Part shown: piece after piece, positions 1 through 4,753 of the stretch
Numbering within the stretch: position 1 is the first letter of the stretch
Layout: every line of letters begins with the position of its first letter
Source of the DNA: JBCBXA01 sp039816825
GTDB lineage: Bacteria; Pseudomonadota; Alphaproteobacteria; Rhizobiales; Rhizobiaceae
Direction: 5' to 3'
Assembly: GCA_039816825.1 (NCBI GenBank)
Contig: JBCBXA010000126.1
Span: forward strand, 1-6,734
Length of the DNA: 6,734 bases
Notes under the pieces: model-generated
Told to the model about the DNA's origin: nothing
Databases searched by the model: none
What the model saw: only the letters and a program-made list of their open reading frames with translations
Program-made: the position numbers and the translations under genes

Positions 1-20
1 GAATCGAAACGGACGGCGAC

Positions 21-278
21 TCATTGAGCAAAGTCTGCTTTGCGGACTTTGCGGACCTTCGATTCGAGGTTCTTCAATTTCACCATGTCGCCGATTCGGA
101 ACAGATCGACGAGCCAGAGGACTCCAACTCCGCCTAGCGTAAAGAAGTAGATCACGAACCATGACCAGTGGCCGAGGTAGGCGCGGTGCGCACCGAGCAG
201 ACCTAGGAAGACCCAGAGCACGTAGGTCAGGCTGAGAGATTCCTGGAAAGTGTCCTCGCTTTTGGGTTTCGAGAACAC
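21..278 (-). CDS. TM2-domain small membrane protein
   Basis: An 85-residue inner-membrane protein. A hydrophilic N-terminus (residues 1-16) is followed by two hydrophobic segments, about 17-29 and 40-57. The short loop between them carries GAHRAYLGHW, which matches the TM2-domain signature G-x-H-R-x-Y-L-G. The second helix ends in WLVDLFRI, also typical of TM2, and the tail is basic (KVRKVRK). TM2 proteins are small two-helix proteins of mostly unknown biochemical role. The start is GTG at 278 because a stop lies a few codons upstream and no ATG precedes the domain. GGAG abuts the GTG with no spacer, so the ribosome site is poor and translation may depend on coupling to the Xre gene 43 nt upstream on the same strand. 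The family call is firm; a role in the neighbouring nuclease module is only an inference from position. Confidence 0.82.
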   Translation of the reverse strand: MFSKPKSEDTFQESLSLTYVLWVFLGLLGAHRAYLGHWSWFVIYFFTLGGVGVLWLVDLFRIGDMVKLKNLESKVRKVRKADFAQ

Positions 279-321
279 CTCCAGCCAACTGGATCGTCAA
301 CTGCCGTAAACGAAGTAGAGT

Positions 322-525
322 CTACCGGAATAGTTGGGCTGGTTCGACGTCAAGCGCCTCAGCAATTCGCGCGATGATCTTCACAGTCGGGTTGCGGTAT
401 CCGGTCTCAATACCGCTCACATAGGTTGGGTGCAGGCCTGCAAGATCCGCGAACTCCTCCTGAGACAGTCCACGCATCTTTCGCCATTCCCGAATATTTT
501 TGCCGACTCGCTGCTCCAAACGCAT
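322..525 (-). CDS. Xre/C-protein-like HTH transcriptional regulator
   Basis: A 67-residue single-domain repressor. Residues 7-64 form a Cro/C1-type helix-turn-helix: VGKNIREWRKMRG, then LSQEEFADLAG (helix 2), then HPTYVSGIETGYRNP (recognition helix and turn), then a closing helix IARIAEALDVEPAQLF. The sequence style, with HPTYVSGIE and NPTVK, is that of standalone Xre regulators, including controller (C) proteins of restriction-modification systems. It probably dimerises on a short palindrome. The ATG at 525 is the first start before the domain, and I see no strong Shine-Dalgarno upstream. It is transcribed away from the nuclease gene at 586 across a 60-bp gap that holds the palindrome CATAGACTATG, so it plausibly represses itself and sets the timing or level of the nuclease. 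Family assignment is firm; the control role is inference. Confidence 0.88.
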   Translation of the reverse strand: MRLEQRVGKNIREWRKMRGLSQEEFADLAGLHPTYVSGIETGYRNPTVKIIARIAEALDVEPAQLFR

Positions 526-558
526 TGCGCCAGCGAGCGATCATCTCTACCCAATCAC

Positions 559-569
559 CATAGACTATG
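559..569. promoter_or_regulatory. Candidate operator palindrome for the divergent Xre/nuclease promoters
   Basis: CATAGACTATG is a perfect inverted repeat with 5-bp arms and one central base. It lies between the divergent starts at 525 and 586. It contains GACT, and ACTATGAGT next to it repeats the ACT-n3-AGT spacing seen in C-protein boxes of restriction-modification systems. On the minus strand TAGAGA (549-544) could serve as a -10 for the regulator, which would put the palindrome near its -35. On the plus strand TAGACTAT could overlap the nuclease -10. Binding and promoter positions are inferred. Confidence 0.45.
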
Positions 570-585
570 AGTAAGGTTTTGGAGA

Positions 586-1512
586 TTGGCACACCACAGC
601 GACGTCCTCGACGGTATCCGCATCCAGTACATCAAGCTCGGCCCGTCTGGCGCTTGGTTTCACCAGTGCGTGGAGGAGGGATCGCTTCGACTAGACCAGC
701 GCGAGATACCTCATACCGTTGGGAAGAGTGGAGACGTCGAACATATCCGCACTCTGCTGATTGCTGACGGCTTTGACCCAGCAGCTGCAACCAGCAAAGC
801 GCGCGAGGTTATCAGCTTCTACGATCCATCTCCGACGCTCTGGATCACTTTCGCTGATGGACGGTTGTGGTGGTGTATCTCTGAGGGCGAAGCGGTATCC
901 GTTACTGACGGGAAGGGTACCAGAATGCGGTGCTGCACGATCTCGTGGTCTGACCGCTCTCTTGGCGGCGAAGAATTGCGGATCAACACTCTCTCAGGTC
1001 AACTGACCAAGACAGCGGCTTATCGGCAGTCCATCTGCAATGTGGAGGCGAGCAATTATCTCATAGCTCGGCTGAGAGATGAGCTGCTGCCCGCCGTAGC
1101 TGACGCGAAGCTGATTGAGCAGGACTATGCCCGAGCACTGGAGCCTGTCATCGCCCTGCTGACGTGGCAGGACTTTGAGGCCTTTGTCGAACTTGTCTTC
1201 GCAGCAAGCGGCTGGCGCCGCTTGAGCGTTGTCGGGGGAACTCAGGAAATGGTTGACATAGAGCTGATTCAACCAACGACCGGCGAGCGCGCTCTGGTGC
1301 AGGTAAAGTCCTCGACCGACCAGGCCCAGTTGGACAGCTACGTTGCCCGTTTCGCTCTGCGCACTGAGGACCGCATGTTCTACGCCTACCACACCAGTGC
1401 AGCGTCACTTGCCAGCACTAATGATAACATCACGCTCCTTGATCGGTCGCGCCTCGCCAAGATGGCCGTCTACGCTGGCCTTGGGGGCTGGCTCATCAAC
1501 AAAGCTCGCTGA
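586..1512 (+). CDS. Predicted PD-(D/E)XK (Mrr-like) restriction endonuclease
   Basis: A 308-residue soluble protein. Its C-terminal part (about 190-300) has the layout of Mrr/restriction-endonuclease-like nucleases: WQDFEAFVELVFAASGW (Glu198), then MVDIEL (Asp224), a beta hairpin, then LVQVKSS (Gln239-x-Lys241). Mrr-type sites often have Gln in place of the acidic residue of (D/E)xK. The N-terminal part contains YIKLGPSGAWFHQC (15-28) and TLWITFADGRLWWC (84-97), rich in aromatics. It may be a DNA- or modified-base-recognition domain, perhaps PUA/EVE-like, but I cannot name it with confidence. The only in-frame initiator after the upstream stop (568-570) is TTG at 586. TAAGG at 572-576 sits 9 nt before it, with GGAG also adjacent. 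No methyltransferase gene is present, so either a modification-dependent enzyme or a solitary remnant is possible. The weak start suggests low expression. Confidence 0.72.
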   Translation: MAHHSDVLDGIRIQYIKLGPSGAWFHQCVEEGSLRLDQREIPHTVGKSGDVEHIRTLLIADGFDPAAATSKAREVISFYDPSPTLWITFADGRLWWCISEGEAVSVTDGKGTRMRCCTISWSDRSLGGEELRINTLSGQLTKTAAYRQSICNVEASNYLIARLRDELLPAVADAKLIEQDYARALEPVIALLTWQDFEAFVELVFAASGWRRLSVVGGTQEMVDIELIQPTTGERALVQVKSSTDQAQLDSYVARFALRTEDRMFYAYHTSAASLASTNDNITLLDRSRLAKMAVYAGLGGWLINKAR

Positions 1513-1534
1513 ACAGCCGAGTATACCGGCGGTG

Positions 1535-1545
1535 ATATGGAAAGT
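1535..1545 (+). repeat. Direct repeat ATATGGAAAGT, copy 1
   Basis: An 11-bp exact repeat; copy 2 is at 1657-1667 in the same orientation, 122 bp away. Similarity continues loosely downstream (AG..TGG against CGAATGG), hinting at a longer degenerate unit such as a protein-binding iteron. Confidence 0.6.
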
Positions 1546-1596
1546 AGTGGTTTTTCTTTACGCGCGCGCGATCACGCGGCGGTGCGCGCGTGCGAA

Positions 1597-1625
1597 GGCG
1601 AAACCTATATAAACTATATTTCGCC
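1597..1625. repeat. Inverted repeat GGCGAAA/TTTCGCC around an AT-rich core
   Basis: Perfect 7-bp arms at 1597-1603 and 1619-1625 flank a 15-nt spacer made almost only of A and T. It follows a CG-alternating tract. It is not a typical terminator because no T-run follows. A binding site or a melting region is possible. Confidence 0.55.
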
Positions 1626-1645
1626 GTGTAAGTCACTGTAACTAA

Positions 1646-1709
1646 AGCGAATGAGAATATGGAAAGTCGAATGGTAGAGCATTTAGCCGCCTATATTTCT
1701 CATATCGCT
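1646..1709. repeat. Imperfect long inverted repeat
   Basis: AGCGA-ATGAGA-ATAT (1646-1660) is the complement of the segment at 1693-1709 (ATAT, TTCTCAT, ATCGCT) apart from short bulges, giving about 15 paired positions across a spacer of about 30 nt. A second dyad, GCATTTAGC (1679-1687) against GCTGAATGC (1707-1715), matches at 8 of 9 positions and competes with it, so two alternative folds are possible. Confidence 0.45.
1657..1667 (+). repeat. Direct repeat ATATGGAAAGT, copy 2
   Basis: Exact second copy of the 11-bp unit at 1535-1545. It overlaps the left arm of the imperfect inverted repeat that begins at 1646. The 9-bp CTATATTTC is likewise repeated at 1614-1622 and 1691-1699, so the segment carries two different pairs of direct repeats. 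Confidence 0.6.
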
Positions 1710-1717
1710 GAATGCGT

Positions 1718-1734
1718 GTGATGTACGGCATCAC
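1718..1734. repeat. Short perfect hairpin GTGATG/CATCAC
   Basis: Arms at 1718-1723 and 1729-1734 enclose a 5-nt loop (TACGG). It is the last clear dyad of the structured non-coding segment. No T-run follows, so termination is not indicated. Confidence 0.4.
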
Positions 1735-1868
1735 TCTCAGAATTGCCCGTGTGAGCACGTTTGCGCCGAGCCAGAAATATCCCCCCATTTAGCTCCACTG
1801 CCCACGCGTAGCATCCAGCCTCGCTAGCGCACGATGGCTACCCTTACCCGTAAAACCGACGCGCCGTT

Positions 1869-1897
1869 AAAAACCCACCGCCTAGGCGGCCTGTTTT
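1869..1897. terminator. Bidirectional terminator-like hairpin
   Basis: A central perfect palindrome CCGCCTAGGCGG (1878-1889) is flanked by an A-run ending in C (1869-1874) and by GTTTT (1893-1897), which also pair with each other across a 3x3 internal loop. Read on the minus strand the hairpin is followed by TTTTT, and on the plus strand by TTTT. It therefore suits both the leftward integrase operon ending at 1966 and rightward transcripts from the nuclease. The central stem is only 4 bp if a CTAG loop forms, so strength is uncertain. Confidence 0.6.
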
Positions 1898-1944
1898 ACT
1901 GCTCCAGCGTCATGCTAAGCCTTGGCGGCGGGCACGGTAGGTTG

Positions 1945-1967
1945 AAAGGGGAGCGGAGCCCCCCTTC
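1945..1967 (-). terminator. Hairpin embracing the stop codon of the Cys-rich gene
   Basis: On the minus strand GGGGGGC pairs with GCTCCCC around a TCC loop (7 bp with one G-U). It extends outward by two A-T pairs and a G-U pair into the TGA stop codon of the small cysteine protein. No strong T-run follows, only TTTC inside the stem base. It may protect the mRNA 3' end or slow ribosomes at the stop, with the hairpin at 1869-1897 as the actual terminator. Confidence 0.5.
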
Positions 1968-2151
1968 AGCACTCTGGGTTAAGCCTTCGCGCTGCAAACC
2001 CACGCTTCGATGGCTTCGGATCGTTTCCCATTCGAAACGGCCATAGGGCGCATTCGAAAGCTTCGCATAACCGGACTTCTGATGGTTGATGGACGCAGCA
2101 GTCGAGGCACTTGGCTCGAACGGTTTTCAACAACTCGGCCTTAGTCGTCAT
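1966..2151 (-). CDS. Small four-cysteine (probable zinc-binding) protein
   Basis: A 61-residue protein. Cys15-x2-Cys18 (Cys19 next to it) and Cys29-x4-Cys34 give a CxxC...Cx4C pattern that could hold a structural zinc. LLKTVRAKCLDCC, EVRLC and CALWPFRMGNDP match, as I remember it, a family of small conserved proteins found in phages and integrated elements, with no assigned biochemical role. The start is ATG at 2151, whose A is the last base of the preceding TGA (TGATG), with GTGAGG 7 nt upstream. A GTG one codon earlier is possible but less likely. It is the last gene of the integrase operon and is translationally coupled to the AlpA-like gene, so it may act with it as a regulator. The gene is well supported; the function is unknown. 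Confidence 0.75.
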   Translation of the reverse strand: MTTKAELLKTVRAKCLDCCVHQPSEVRLCEAFECALWPFRMGNDPKPSKRGFAARRLNPEC

Positions 2152-2351
2152 CACATAACCTCACTCGGCTGAGTGATATTGCTGCCGATATAGGCGTCGA
2201 TGTCGGACTTTCGGTATCGCACTGAACGGCCGATCTTGACGAATGGCGGGCCTTTGCGATGAACCCGGGCTTTCTGAAGCCAGCTTTCTGACACCAGAAG
2301 TATGCGAGCCACGTCAGTTTCGTGGAGTAGTCGATTTTGCGTTGTTTGCAT
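2151..2351 (-). CDS. AlpA/excisionase-family HTH DNA-binding protein
   Basis: A 66-residue winged-HTH protein. NRLLHETDVARILLVSESWLQKAR (6-29) is the helix-turn-helix. GPPFVKIGRSVRYRKSDIDAYI (34-55) is the beta wing and final helix typical of AlpA/Xis (HTH_17) proteins, and the total length is usual for them. AlpA of the E. coli CP4-57 prophage activates that element's integrase and promotes excision, while other members are directionality factors. The ATG at 2351 is chosen over the one at 2366 because GGAGG (2360-2364) lies 8 nt before it and inside the longer version. It sits 68 nt after the end of the 217-residue gene, and its stop overlaps the next start by one base. A role in excision or control of the integrase is inferred from family and position. 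Confidence 0.87.
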   Translation of the reverse strand: MQTTQNRLLHETDVARILLVSESWLQKARVHRKGPPFVKIGRSVRYRKSDIDAYIGSNITQPSEVM

Positions 2352-2419
2352 TGCATTTTCCTCCATGCAGTTGGTTCAACGCACCCCATTATTCACACAG
2401 TTTCTCTGCCGTCTTGGGC

Positions 2420-3073
2420 TCAGATTTGTTCTGAGCCTGTCCGCTCTAGCCGCCAGAATGGTTTTCCAATTTCGAGTTCGATTCCGTGTCTTTTGAGAAT
2501 GTCTGCGACCCGCGAAAGATCGTCAAAGAGCCGTTCCTCGCGCTCAGGATCGTAGAATTCCACTCGCCCACGTATCGCGTGCAGATATCGATCAGGATCA
2601 TCGGTGATCAGCTTCACCTTCTTCTTTGCTCTTATCCGTCTGTAGACATGTTCAAATAGTCGCTCATAAGTAACGGCGTCGAGATCGTAGAGATCAACAG
2701 CGGTAAGCTGGTCTGCTACTGCGTGGGCCAACTCATGCTCTGTTTTGCCATCGTCGTCTGAAATTGGGTTGTTAGGCCCGCCCAGATCAGCCCGTAGCTG
2801 GCGATCATAATCGGCGTCTTGCATCTCGAGAAAGCGCTGAATGGCTTGGGAAAGGATGCTATCGGGCTCATCTGGCCTTGGACGGGTCTGGCCAGTGATC
2901 GCCTTGTAGGCTGAATTTAGCCGTGCAGCACGGGAAGGTTTGACCCGCGGATGTGCGTCGATCAGAGAAATGAGCAGGTACTCGAGCGCATCGTACTCGA
3001 GGTTGAGTTCATCAAGACAGCGCTTGTGGTAGCCGTCTTCTGGATATCCAGCGCCCTCATTCCTTTTCCCCAT
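2420..3073 (-). CDS. Hypothetical protein of the integrase operon
   Basis: A 217-residue, strongly hydrophilic protein that I do not recognise. No signal peptide, membrane helix or cysteine cluster is visible. The N-terminal third (about 15-75) is probably helical. A charged, Asp-rich linker follows (around DLGGPNNPISDDDG, 96-109). The C-terminal half is again helical, with a basic patch RRIRAKKKVK and a stretch FYDPEREERLFDDLSRVADILKRHGIELEIG. The ATG at 3073 overlaps the integrase stop by 17 nt, so it is almost certainly translated from the same mRNA and possibly coupled to it. Its place between integrase and AlpA-like gene suggests an element-specific accessory function such as recombination, regulation or superinfection control, but nothing in the sequence fixes this. 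The reading frame is convincing from its length and packing. Confidence 0.78.
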   Translation of the reverse strand: MGKRNEGAGYPEDGYHKRCLDELNLEYDALEYLLISLIDAHPRVKPSRAARLNSAYKAITGQTRPRPDEPDSILSQAIQRFLEMQDADYDRQLRADLGGPNNPISDDDGKTEHELAHAVADQLTAVDLYDLDAVTYERLFEHVYRRIRAKKKVKLITDDPDRYLHAIRGRVEFYDPEREERLFDDLSRVADILKRHGIELEIGKPFWRLERTGSEQI

Positions 3074-4223
3074 CTGCCATCTCCAGTATCCGTTCCGTCA
3101 CGCGCTCTACTGGATCACGGAGGCGCTCAGCGTTAATCACGATGTAGCCGCCTGTCACATCGCCGTCTGTGCGATGGTTGAGCAACCTCTTGAGCGCATA
3201 GTGAGGAATGTCGAGGCTCTCGGCAATCGTGATGAACGTCCGCCTCAGGTCGTGCATAGTGAAGTGGTGACCAATCGCTTCGCTAACGCGCGCAGTCATC
3301 TTCTTGGTTTCCCGGATGTAACCTGTCGCCGAGTGGCTGGGGAACACCCATTGCCGATGGCAAATATAGCTGTGGCGCGCTGCAAGTAGCGCTAGCAGGT
3401 AGCTCGCCAGTGGTAGTTCTAGCGGATGGCCGTTCTTTGTCTTCGGTAGCGTCAGCGTCCGGGCCTCAAAGTCAATGTTCCGCCATTGCAGGCTGGTGAT
3501 CTCACTGCGGCGCATCCCGGTGAGTAGGGCGATGATAAGAATGTCGCGTGTGTCATTGTGCTGCTCATGAACTGCTCTCCACCACGACGGGAGCTTTGAC
3601 GCTGGCACGAGAGACTGACGCCGCTGCTCACGGTTCCATGCCCGGGTCTGAGACAGAACAGTTACGGGGTTGGGGGCGAAGTCCTCAAAGCTCGCCGCCG
3701 TGAAGTTGTAGAGGGACCGAAAGTGCCGAAAAGCGGTGTTGGCTGTCGCTCCGCCATGACGCTCACTCAGCTTGGCATGCCGCGACTGGACCATCTGCTT
3801 GGTGATCTGTGACAGCGGCTTCGTCTGCCAGTCCTTCAGATACTGGTCGAAGGTTCGCTGGTAGCCGTCGACGGAGGATGGAGCGAGAGACTTGGCGGCG
3901 AAGAACGCCTCTTTCGCATCGCGCATGGTCAGCTTCTCAGCCTCGATCCGCCTGCGCTCCTGCACGACATCTGTGCCCTGCGCCATCTCACCGAGGATCG
4001 CCAGCGTGCGCTTGCGGGCGGTCTCCGGTGTCAGCACGTCGGCACGACCAATGGTGACGCGTCGCGTCCGCTTGCAGGTCTGTCCCTCAGCGAAGTACAC
4101 CTTCGACTGCGTGCCCACGCGCAGGCCCAGACCGCGCTGCGTCTTGTCGCGGTAGATGACCTGTCCGCTATTGGGGAAGGGTAGCGCCTCAACGGCGCGC
4201 TTTGTCATGTTGATCCACGGCAT
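3057..4223 (-). CDS. int: Tyrosine recombinase/integrase (P4-type, DUF4102 N-terminus)
   Basis: A 388-residue site-specific recombinase that would insert and excise the element by strand exchange through a covalent 3'-phosphotyrosine. Residues 1-90 are a DUF4102-like arm-binding domain (AVEALPFP, RDKTQRGLGLRV, VTIGRADVLTPETAR). About 98-185 is the core-binding SAM-like domain. About 205-375 is the catalytic domain, with Arg238 (TGMRRSE), Lys263 (LPKTKNG), His324 and Arg327 (HDLRR), His350 (LLNHR) and nucleophile Tyr360 (TGGYI). All expected residues are present, so it should be active. ATG at 4223 follows AGGAGG with a 5-nt spacer. An 8-bp inverted repeat covers this start. The protein is full length for the family. 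It is the first gene of a four-gene leftward operon, with the AlpA-like gene as probable partner. No attachment site or tRNA target was found beside it. Confidence 0.95.
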   Translation of the reverse strand: MPWINMTKRAVEALPFPNSGQVIYRDKTQRGLGLRVGTQSKVYFAEGQTCKRTRRVTIGRADVLTPETARKRTLAILGEMAQGTDVVQERRRIEAEKLTMRDAKEAFFAAKSLAPSSVDGYQRTFDQYLKDWQTKPLSQITKQMVQSRHAKLSERHGGATANTAFRHFRSLYNFTAASFEDFAPNPVTVLSQTRAWNREQRRQSLVPASKLPSWWRAVHEQHNDTRDILIIALLTGMRRSEITSLQWRNIDFEARTLTLPKTKNGHPLELPLASYLLALLAARHSYICHRQWVFPSHSATGYIRETKKMTARVSEAIGHHFTMHDLRRTFITIAESLDIPHYALKRLLNHRTDGDVTGGYIVINAERLRDPVERVTERILEMADGEKE

Positions 4224-4249
4224 CTCGACCTCCTGATTTCAGTCGAGAT
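4222..4249. promoter_or_regulatory. Inverted repeat over the integrase start codon and ribosome site
   Basis: ATCTCGAC (4222-4229) and GTCGAGAT (4242-4249) are perfect 8-bp arms with a 12-nt spacer. In the integrase mRNA the downstream arm includes the AU of the AUG, and the AGGAGG ribosome site falls mostly in the loop. The hairpin could limit initiation, or the DNA palindrome could be an operator for an element regulator such as the AlpA-like protein. The rest of the gap to 4405, between divergent genes, must hold both promoters. CTTGACG read on the minus strand (4305-4299) is a possible integrase -35, without a convincing -10. Confidence 0.55.
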
Positions 4250-4405
4250 AACTCCAAGAACCCAAATTGATAAGTGATGTCAGAGGTTTGTGCGATAGCG
4301 TCAAGCTTCGTCCAAGACTGTCCTAATGATCGATCTGTCAGCCACCGGTACTCTGCTGTGATCGTCACCGTCGGCGCTTTCAGCAGAAGAGAAGGAGATA
4401 CCGCC

Positions 4406-4711
4406 ATGACAGCCAAGCCCGTTCAGCTCGGCGCATATCGATTCCCAACCCGTATTGCATGCGAGCGTCACATGCGCGTCATATGGGCCAGTGCGGAGCT
4501 CGAGAAGCCTCTCACTGACGGTGTCGCTGACTTTGTAATGGATCTGTTCAAGACCCATCGCGAGTACGAGAAGCGAACCGCAGGTCGCGAGATCGACTAC
4601 TTCTTTGTCGGCCACAACCTCGGTGGAAGCCGCTGCTTCTATGTCCGCTACACTGACGGAACGAACGAGGACTTCAGCTATAAGAGTTGCGACCTAGATC
4701 GCGCAGCATAA
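4406..4711 (+). CDS. DUF3223 (DCL/DeCL-domain) protein
   Basis: A 101-residue soluble protein that is almost wholly one domain. The pattern from about 37 to 95 fits DUF3223: a helix DGVADFVMDLFKTHREYEKRTAG, then IDYFFVGHNLGGSRCFYVRYTDG, then DFSYKSC. Plant members (DCL, needed for plastid rRNA maturation, and the C-terminus of RNA polymerase IV/V large subunits) share the R-C-F and D-F-S-Y-x-x-C core; the bacterial role is unknown. AAGGAG at 4392-4397 with an 8-nt spacer makes ATG 4406 secure. The in-frame extension to 4274 has no comparable ribosome site. It is divergent from the integrase and is closed by a strong terminator, so it is probably monocistronic. Whether it is cargo of the element or a host gene at its border is unresolved. 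Confidence 0.8.
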   Translation: MTAKPVQLGAYRFPTRIACERHMRVIWASAELEKPLTDGVADFVMDLFKTHREYEKRTAGREIDYFFVGHNLGGSRCFYVRYTDGTNEDFSYKSCDLDRAA

Positions 4712-4713
4712 TT

Positions 4714-4753
4714 GAATGAGGAGGGGCGGCCTTCGGGTTGCTCCTTTTCATTC
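4714..4753 (+). terminator. Rho-independent terminator with UUCG loop
   Basis: The arms 4714-4731 and 4736-4753 pair at all 18 positions, allowing G-U pairs, around TTCG, the extra-stable tetraloop. The stem starts 2 nt after the DUF3223 stop codon. TTTT falls within the right arm, not after it, so it may work by stem stability as much as by a U-run. Confidence 0.85.

Larger units (their letters stand above)
1513..1860. other. Gene-free structured intergenic segment
   Basis: No credible reading frame lies here, between genes that converge on it. It contains a T-rich run after the nuclease stop (1551-1560), a CG-alternating tract (1561-1595), and an AT-rich core (1601-1621). It also has direct repeats and at least four inverted repeats, the main ones listed separately. 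Because the flanking genes converge, promoters for them are not expected. The density of dyads next to an AT-rich stretch would suit an origin, an oriT, an attachment region or a structured RNA, but nothing decides between these. From 1741 to 1860 I see nothing specific. Confidence 0.5.

Noticed and set aside
961..975. The 15-bp word CTTGGCGGCGAAGAA occurs here and again at 3891-3905.
   Set aside because: Both copies lie inside well-supported coding regions on opposite strands and nothing extends the match. A chance repeat of GC-rich coding words is more likely than an att site.
1561..1595. CG-alternating tract considered as a CRISPR or tandem-repeat start.
   Set aside because: There is no regular repeat-spacer periodicity; it is a single short low-complexity tract.
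1343..1612. An 89-codon plus-strand frame overlapping the end of the nuclease gene.
   Set aside because: It is an out-of-frame shadow of the nuclease, low in complexity and rich in Arg, Ser and Ala, with no ribosome site or recognisable domain.
1834..2046. A 70-codon plus-strand frame across the terminators and the cysteine gene.
   Set aside because: It runs antisense through a conserved small gene and two hairpins, and its protein resembles nothing.
2351..2366. A longer start (ATG 2366) for the AlpA-like protein.
   Set aside because: The five extra codons contain the GGAGG that serves the ATG at 2351 with ideal spacing, so the shorter start is preferred.
3809..4155. Two overlapping plus-strand frames opposite the integrase N-terminal half.
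   Set aside because: They are antisense shadows of a complete integrase gene and have Arg/Ser-rich, domain-free translations.
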